Assembly: GCA_001910725.1 (NCBI GenBank)
Contig: MJGA01000001.1
Coordinates: 2,294,001 to 2,358,000 of the forward strand
Length of the DNA: 64,000 nt
Reading direction: 5' to 3'
Origin: Phanerodontia chrysosporium
Taxonomy: Eukaryota > Basidiomycota > Agaricomycetes > Polyporales > Phanerochaetaceae
Each line of letters opens with the position of its first letter. Within the stretch, counting starts at the first letter, position 1. Positions 57,822 through 64,000 of the stretch are shown in pieces. The notes below the pieces were generated by a model that was not told where the DNA came from, did not search any database, and was given only the letters and a program-made list of their open reading frames with translations. Position numbers and translations under genes: made by a program.

Positions 57822-59593
57822 ATGAAGCGTTCCTTTGACTCTAGCTTTGTAACAGGAAACGGCGACGACAATGTAACTACACGCCCACGCTCCTTGCACC
57901 GACGTACTGCGACGCTGGCGACGCATCCATTCCACGTCCCCGAAGACATACAGATCCCAAACTACTATATGGACCAGCCGATGCTGACTCCTCGCTACAT
58001 GCCGGATGAATATGAACACGGTCCTGACTTCCAGTCCAACGTCTGGTATCAGCCGACCTCAGGCAGCACTCTTCTCTGGAACCGTATCGCTCCAGGACGA
58101 CGCCCTCTTGCTGGACTGGGTATTACTTTTGGATCCCATGGAAATGCTACTTCTTCCTACCTGCTTGCATCTCCGCCTGTCCTCGCACCCTTCTTGCGCT
58201 CTCCAGCTCCGTCGTCTCAGCCAGCCCTGACTGTCGCTCGAGACAATCCGCCCTGTAGCTATGCACCGCAACCAGTGCAGCGAGAATTTCGTGATCCACA
58301 CGCCGCCTACTCTGACTGTCCCAGCACAGAATTCGTTGCACATACACCTGCGGCTCCTCTCGTGCCTTTCTCTCCCCCGGATAATTTCTGCATGCTGGTA
58401 GACTCTCCCGCCCTCGCGGAACCTTCGCCTATGAATGACAAGCCGATATACACCAATGCTGGCATCGATATTTCTATGCTGTCCATGGAATCTCCTAAGA
58501 GCCCCGTGATCGGACTATTCGCGGACGTTAACTACCGAGCGTTGTCTGCATGCAAGTCTCCTGTACTTGGTGTCAATCCTGAAGACCTTACTGGCGATGG
58601 ACCCGGACTACGAGAGGTCTCTTGCCATGAAACGACCGACGCAAACGACATACTCATGGATGACATCGAACCTTCGCCCTTTCCTGCCACTGCATCCACA
58701 ACAGATAGTCCAGAGCTGCAAGCTGACTTCCCGGAAGAAGCGTTGTCTGCGATCGTTGCTGTCTTGGCTGAGTCTGCGAAGCAAGAGCAGTCGTCGTCTC
58801 GCCAACTGCCAGTGAATGCTGCGTTTCGTCTTGCGCCGGCTCCCGCTCCTGGCTTTGCACTGCAACCACCGCCGTACGCGTCAAGAACGTTAGATGATCG
58901 TGCGGCGGCCTCATCGTCTGTTTTCCGAAGGCCTTTCCTGATGCCTGCTCGCACTCCTTTGGCTCCTGTTCAGCCCCGTAATCTGGCAGATGAATCGCCT
59001 GGGCCGATTCAACGTCCGACACCGATCCTGAATGCCCACAAAGGTGTCGATATAGAGGTCTTGCGTTCCTGCGCAGAGACCTTTCGCCGCATAAATCCTG
59101 GCTGCGAACTGGACAAGACCTTCCTTCAGATGTTTGCAGGTCGCCTCTCCGAGGACGGCGACTCTCTACCTGAATTTCGCTGCTACGTAAAGGGATGCTG
59201 CCAGACGAATAAGAGGCGAGACCATATCCTAGTCCATGTTGGCTCTCATGTCGAGCACCGTCCCTTTCAATGCGACGAATGGCAAGTCAACTTTCTTCGG
59301 ATATGTGTGTCTCTGGAATTGAATTTGTTTCGATTAGTGGCATGCGCTTTCTTCGGAAGAACGAATGCAAGCGACACATGTCCAGCCATGTCGGTGTCAA
59401 GCCCTTTACCTGTCCTATCTGCGCACCGTATCAGGAGAAGAGTTTTGTCCGGCAGGACTTGTTGAAGAGGCACATGAAGGTGACGCACGGCGCAGTACCC
59501 GAACAGTGGCCCGACGGGCGTCGCAAACGAGCGAGGCTGATGGAAGCGAAGTCGCCCAAGGTCGAGGAGGATGGCATGTCTTTGGATGAGTGA
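57822..59593 (+). CDS. C2H2 zinc-finger protein with a GC-AG intron
   Basis: Likely transcription factor. The start at 57822 (MKRSFDSSFVTGNGDDN) is followed by about 440 residues of Ser/Pro/Ala-rich, probably disordered sequence. Then comes a helical segment (IEVLRSCAETFRRINPG) and three C2H2-type fingers at the C-terminus: FRCYVKGCCQTNKRRDHILVH; FQCDEC joined to GMRFLRKNECKRHMSSH; FTCPIC to DLLKRHMKVTH, the last with a longer Cys-His spacer. The intron 59282-59337 splits the second finger's second cysteine codon (TG|T) and starts GCAAGT, so this is a GC-AG intron; reading through gives no finger. The tail is basic (GRRKRARL). It is transcribed divergently from the cytochrome b5 reductase across 194 bp. 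Targets unknown. Confidence 0.86.
59282..59337 (+). other. GC-AG intron splitting a zinc-finger cysteine codon
   Basis: The donor is AATG|GCAAGT (strong GC-type consensus) and the acceptor GATTAG, 56 nt. Splicing recreates CDECGMRF, the second finger. Confidence 0.8.
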
Positions 59594-59882
59594 TTGCACT
59601 GTGGGCGCCATCTCGTGTAGTAGTTCTAGTCAGACACCGTGTCTCACCGTCCTCTAGTTCTATTCGATTTGTACTGTGTGTATAGTATTAGTCTTATCAA
59701 GTGTGACTTGGGGGTTGGAATTGCCACGTGCGCGTCGGCCCACACTTTACGTCGCGCGTTCGGCGCCTACGCGCTTCCCCCACTTCATCCGCCTCCGCCG
59801 CTGCGCTTCACCTCGTCATCGTCCGACACAGCTTTCACGCTGTTGTCAACCAGCTCAGCGCCTCTGTCGCTTTACTTCGAAG
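59594..59882. other. Short gap before NPC1
   Basis: The 289-bp stretch contains a CACGTG box at 59724-59730 and a pyrimidine-rich tract. It may hide the signal-peptide exon of the NPC1 gene, but I cannot place splice sites with confidence. Confidence 0.4.
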
Positions 59883-62800
59883 ATGGCGGGGAAGGCAGGG
59901 CATTGCGCCATGCGTGGCTCGTGCGGGCCAAAGGACTGGACGAGCAAACCGCTACCTTGCCCGTCTAATGAGCCCGCCTCGGAGGTGCGCTATACGTTCG
60001 TAATCAACATAGCTCCGACATTGATACTAATTCTTTGTAGGATGGCGTCGACCGTGACCTCCTGGTAGCAGTCTGCGGCGAGGAGTTTGCAGAAGGTCCG
60101 ACTTGCTGTAACAAGGACCAGGTCGAGGTCCTCCAAAGCAACCTTGACCAGGCGGAGAACATACTCGCATCCTGTCCGGCATGCCGAAATAACTTTCGCA
60201 AGTTCTGGTGTACATTCACCTGCAACCCTGATCAGGCAACCTTTCTGAACGTGACGAGCACGCAGAAGTCCGTCATGGACCAGACTGCAGTCAAGTCCGT
60301 CGACTTCTACGTTTCCGAAGGCTTTGGCCAGGGATTCTTCGACAGCTGCAAGAGCATACAAGTCGGTGCTACTAATGGATACGCTATGGACCTCATTGGC
60401 GGTGGTGCGAAAGACTACCAGTCGTTCTTTCGATTCATGGGAGACGTGAAGGACATGGGCAGCCCTTTTCAAATCAACTTTCCCGAGCAAGCACCCCCTG
60501 AATTCAGCCCCTTTGACGCCAAAGCACGAAATTGCTGGGATGAAGACCTCGGCAGCCGTTGTACATGCATCGACTGTCCCTCCGTATGCCAAGCACTCCC
60601 GCCGGTGCCTCCACCGGGTTCAGAGCCGTCTTGTCATGTCGGTGCAATCAGCTGTCTATCCTTCTCGCTCATCATCATATACGGCCTTTGCGTCCTCGCA
60701 TTCGTAGTCGGGTACATCGTGCCGTTTACAATCCGCAAGCGGAAGGAGAGGTCGTATGAGCGCGTTGCGCTCTCAGCAGACGGTGCCTCTGACAGTACAC
60801 CCATGTCGCCGCGGTCTCATTCCCGTGGCCTAATTGGGGCATCCTCTTTGGCGCACCAAGATCCGGAGGAGTCGTCAGGCAATTACTCGGATTCTCGCCA
60901 TCTTGGTCGAGGTGCATCTTTGCTGGATCCGATAGAAACGGTGCAGCCCCGTCAATACAGGCTAAATGCCTACCTCCGCCGCACATTTTATCGCCTAGGA
61001 CTTCTGACTGCTTCACACCCTTGGGCGACATTCGCGGTCACGTTTGCTTTCATGGCTCTCCTGAACATGGGCTGGAACGAATTCAAGATCGAGACAGACC
61101 CTGTCCGACTCTGGGTTGCTCCGGACTCGGAGAGCAAGTTGCAGAAGGAATACTTCGACGAACACTTCGGACCTTTCTACCGCCCGCAGCAGATCTATGT
61201 CACTGTTGCCACCCAGTCGCCTTCTGACCTACAAGACGGTGGTGTCCCAACGATTGCAGCGAACGAGCCCAAGCCTCCAGTCTTGTCGTGGGATCATCTC
61301 AAATACTGGATGGACGTCGAGGCTGAAATTCGCGAGCTCAAATCGTCGCCCAATGGTTATACGATGGATGACGTTTGCTTCAAGCCCCTTGGTCCTGACG
61401 GCGCATGTGTCGTGCAGTCCGTGGGGGCTGGTTCGGTAACGACATCGACACCTACGGCCCTGACACATGGAAGGATCGTCTCCTGCGTTGCGCCAAGTCA
61501 CCCGTGGAGTGCAGGCCCGACTTCGAACAGCCCCTCGCTCCGCAATATGTACTAGGTGGCATTCCGGAAGTCAATGGCACCAAGGCATACGTGGACTCTC
61601 AAGCTCTTGTTATCACCATCGTCGTATCGGACTCCCTGGACCAAGAAGTCCAAGATAGGGCCCTCGAATGGGAACGTACACTGAGGGCATACCTTGAGGA
61701 TCTCAGTGAACGGATCCCTCGGGAAGCTGGTCTCGAGATAGCTTTCTCGACGGGCGTGTCGCTGGAGGAAGAACTGAACAAGAGTGCTAACACGGACGTC
61801 AGGATCGTTGTTCTGTCATACCTGGCAATGTTTATCTACGTGTCACTCACGCTCGGCAATGGCTTCACTGGGAGGGATGAAGAAGGCATCTCTGCGTCAC
61901 TCGCTAGGTGGGCGAGGAATTTCCCCAAGTTCTTCAGCTCTCCTTCCGCCGCCACGGCGTCCATTGATTCCAGCAACACACCTACACTCTTCCCGCGGCT
62001 ACCCCGCAAACTCTTCATAGGCTCAAAAGTCCTCCTTGGACTTTTTGCTCTCTCACTTGTTATCCTGTCGGTCTCGTCCTCTGTCGGCTTCTTCTCAATC
62101 CTGGGCGTCCGCGCCACGCTCATCATCGCAGAAGTCATTCCGTTCCTCGTGCTGGCCGTAGGAATCGACAACGTCTTCATCCTCGTGCACGAGATGGACC
62201 GTCAGAACATGCTGCATGGCCCAAATGCTTCCGCCACGGCGAACTTCGGCGGGACGACGCCGCTCTCCCCTACGCAGTCGCGCGCGCCGCTGCAGTTCGA
62301 GGCGTCACACTCGCAGGACGACTCGGTCGACGCGGGTTCAATGCCACTGTACCTGCCAGTCGAGGAGCGCGTCGCGCGGACGCTGGCGAAGATGGGCCCA
62401 TCGATTCTACTCAGCACGATCACAGAGTTCGTGGCGTTCGCCTTGGGTGCGATCGTGCCTATGCCTGCTGTGCGCAACTTTGCATTGTACGCGGCGGGTA
62501 GCGTTCTGCTCAATGCCTTGTTGCAAGTCACCGTCTTCGTGAGCGCAATGGCCCTAGATCAACGAAGAATCGAAGTAAGTGGCTCGCGAACTCCATTTGC
62601 CTTTGGTCTAACCGATTTTCTGTTAGTCAAACAGAATTGACTGCTTCCCATGCATTCGCCTGCCCTCCCGTATCGCACTCATGGACCCTCCGCAGGCTAC
62701 CAGTGGACTGGGCATCTTGGGGAAATTCATCCGCCGCCATTATGCTCCCTTCCTGCTCAAGCCTGTGGTCAAAGGCGTAGTATTGTTGACCTTCACCGGG

Positions 62801-64000
62801 CTTTTGGTATGCTCCGTGATTTCGATACAACATATTGAACTTGGCTTCGGTGAGTGATTATCGAAGATTTCCCTAACGTCTCTGACTCGGACGTGCAGAT
62901 CAGAGACTGGCGCTGCCCTCCGGATCGTACCTGATTAAGTGGTTTGACAGTGTCGATGCCTACCTTGAGATCGGCCCACCGGTCTACTTCGTAGTGGAGG
63001 ATGCGCCTGTCGAGAAGCGCAACATCCAACAGGAACTCTGCGGTCGCTTTACCACCTGTGACGATTTCTCGCTTGCCAACGTCCTTGAGCAGGAGCGCAA
63101 GAGAGTGGAGTCATCGTTCATTGCAGATCCAACGGCATCTTGGATAGATGACTTCATGAACTGGCTGAACCCGACGAACTCGATGTGCTGTCGCATAAAC
63201 AAACGCGATCCCACCAAGTTCTGCACGGGCAGACAGTCCCCTCGGGTCTGTAAACCCTGCTTCGAGGACCGCGAACCTGCCTGGAACATCACTATGGACG
63301 GCCTTCCGCAGGACGAAGAGTTCATGTTCTATCTCAAGCAATGGATCATCTCACCGACCTCAGAGCAGTGTCCTCTCGCTGGCGCAGCCTCTTATGGTAC
63401 CGCGCTCTCCTTCGACGAAGAGAGAACACGAGTCGCCGCGTCTCACTTCCGTACATCGCACAAGCCGCTCAAGTCACAAGCCGACTATATCAACTCCTTC
63501 CATGCCGCGCATCGCATCGCCGACGAGATCTCAGAGAACACAGGCCTGCGTGTCTTCCCCTACTCGCTACACTACGTCTTCTTTGACCAGTACGCGCACA
63601 TTGTTGCCATCACGGAGCAAATCCTCGGGCTCGGACTCGCCGCCGTACTCATTGTAACGGCGTTGCTCCTCGGCTCGTGGCGCACGGGCAGCATCGTCAC
63701 TGGCGTCGTTGCGCTCACCGTCATAAACGTGATGGGTGTCATGGGTATCTGGAACATTAACCTCAACGCGATCTCGCTCGTCAACCTGGTCATCTCGCTC
63801 GGCATCGCAGTCGAGTTTTGTGCCCATGTAGCACGCGCGTTCATGAGCTCGGGGTCCGGCCTGCCCATCGACCACCCTGCGGGGCAGAAGGAGCGTGACG
63901 AGCGCATGTGGACCGCATTGGTCGATGTTGGCCCATCCGTTCTGTCTGGCATCACCTTCACGAAGCTGATTGGCATGTCTGTGCTCGCGCTCACTCACTC
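59883..64000 (+). CDS. NCR1: NPC1/NCR1 sterol transporter (cut by window edge)
   Basis: Vacuolar/lysosomal membrane protein that moves sterol out of the organelle. The N-terminal sterol-binding domain is clear: CAMRGSCGPKDW, CCNKDQVEVLQSNL, ILASCPACRNNFRKFWC, TCNPDQATFLNVT. A first transmembrane helix (LIIIYGLCVLAFVVGYIVP) and a luminal domain (GWNEFKIETDPVRLWVAP) follow. The sterol-sensing domain spans IGSKVLLGLFALSLVILS, GFFSILGVRATLIIAEVIPF, VGIDNVFILVHEMDR and FALGAIVPMPAVRNF. The Cys-rich third luminal domain (LALPSGSYLIKWF, MCCRINKRDP) and second permease half run to the edge. The frame is broken once at 61423-61427 (five G, six expected) at SVGGWFGND. The ATG at 59883 gives no signal peptide, which NPC1 needs; an upstream exon is probably missing. 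Confidence 0.95.

Overview
This window is nuclear DNA of a filamentous fungus, most likely a wood- or litter-associated agaricomycete (Basidiomycota; Polyporales-like is my inference). The evidence is GC-rich coding sequence, protein genes split by many 45-70 nt introns with consensus GT..AG borders, strong P450 expansion, a short heme-thiolate peroxidase gene, and fungal housekeeping genes (RPN11, DRE2, SCH9, RIM15, NPC1). I see no bacterial-type features, CRISPR array, rRNA or tRNA. About 24 protein-coding loci are supported; almost all are multi-exon and had to be assembled exon by exon from short reading-frame pieces.

Region 1 (1-19.9 kb) is an accessory oxidative-metabolism block. Four tandem, same-strand cytochrome P450s of the O-methylsterigmatocystin-oxidoreductase-like (OrdA/CYP64-like) type lie at 2638-13526. 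They are bracketed by two P450s of a different type (with an FHPLAKFPGPK-like N-terminus), one on each strand (433-2334 and 15846-17816). A MYND zinc-finger gene (14266-15496) and a short heme-thiolate peroxidase/peroxygenase (18466-19221) complete the block. No terpene cyclase, PKS, NRPS or transporter is visible, so this reads as a xenobiotic/specialised-oxidation gene expansion and not a full biosynthetic cluster.

Region 2 (19.9-34 kb) mixes housekeeping genes with a kinase duplication: a WW/FF-domain splicing factor (URN1/TCERG1-like), a decayed and an intact tandem copy of an SRPK-like kinase, DRE2 (cytosolic Fe-S assembly), a basidiomycete gene of unknown function, RPN11 (proteasome deubiquitinase) and a mitochondrial bS18 ribosomal protein.

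Region 3 (34-50 kb) is dominated by nutrient signalling. RIM15 (PAS, C2HC finger, split AGC kinase, receiver domain) and SCH9 (C2 domain plus AGC kinase) lie less than 6 kb apart; in yeast, Sch9 controls Rim15. A UIM-containing unknown protein and an Apd1/sucrase-ferredoxin-like Fe-S protein lie between them.

Region 4 (50-64 kb) holds a Tim17-like membrane protein, a forkhead factor, a 72-residue BRI3-like membrane protein, an NADH-cytochrome b5 reductase, a C2H2 zinc-finger protein and an NPC1 sterol transporter cut by the right edge.

The main caveat concerns reading frames. At least 18 sites in unrelated genes, including very conserved ones (SCH9 kinase domain, forkhead domain, NPC1, URN1), show the frame broken by what looks like loss of one base (once two), nearly all in or next to a short C or G run. 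Insertions and A/T-run indels were not found. This is the signature of uncorrected homopolymer under-calling in the assembly, so I annotate these genes as probably functional. Four GC-AG introns and an 18-nt micro-exon conserved in four P450 paralogues are the most interesting genuine gene-structure features.
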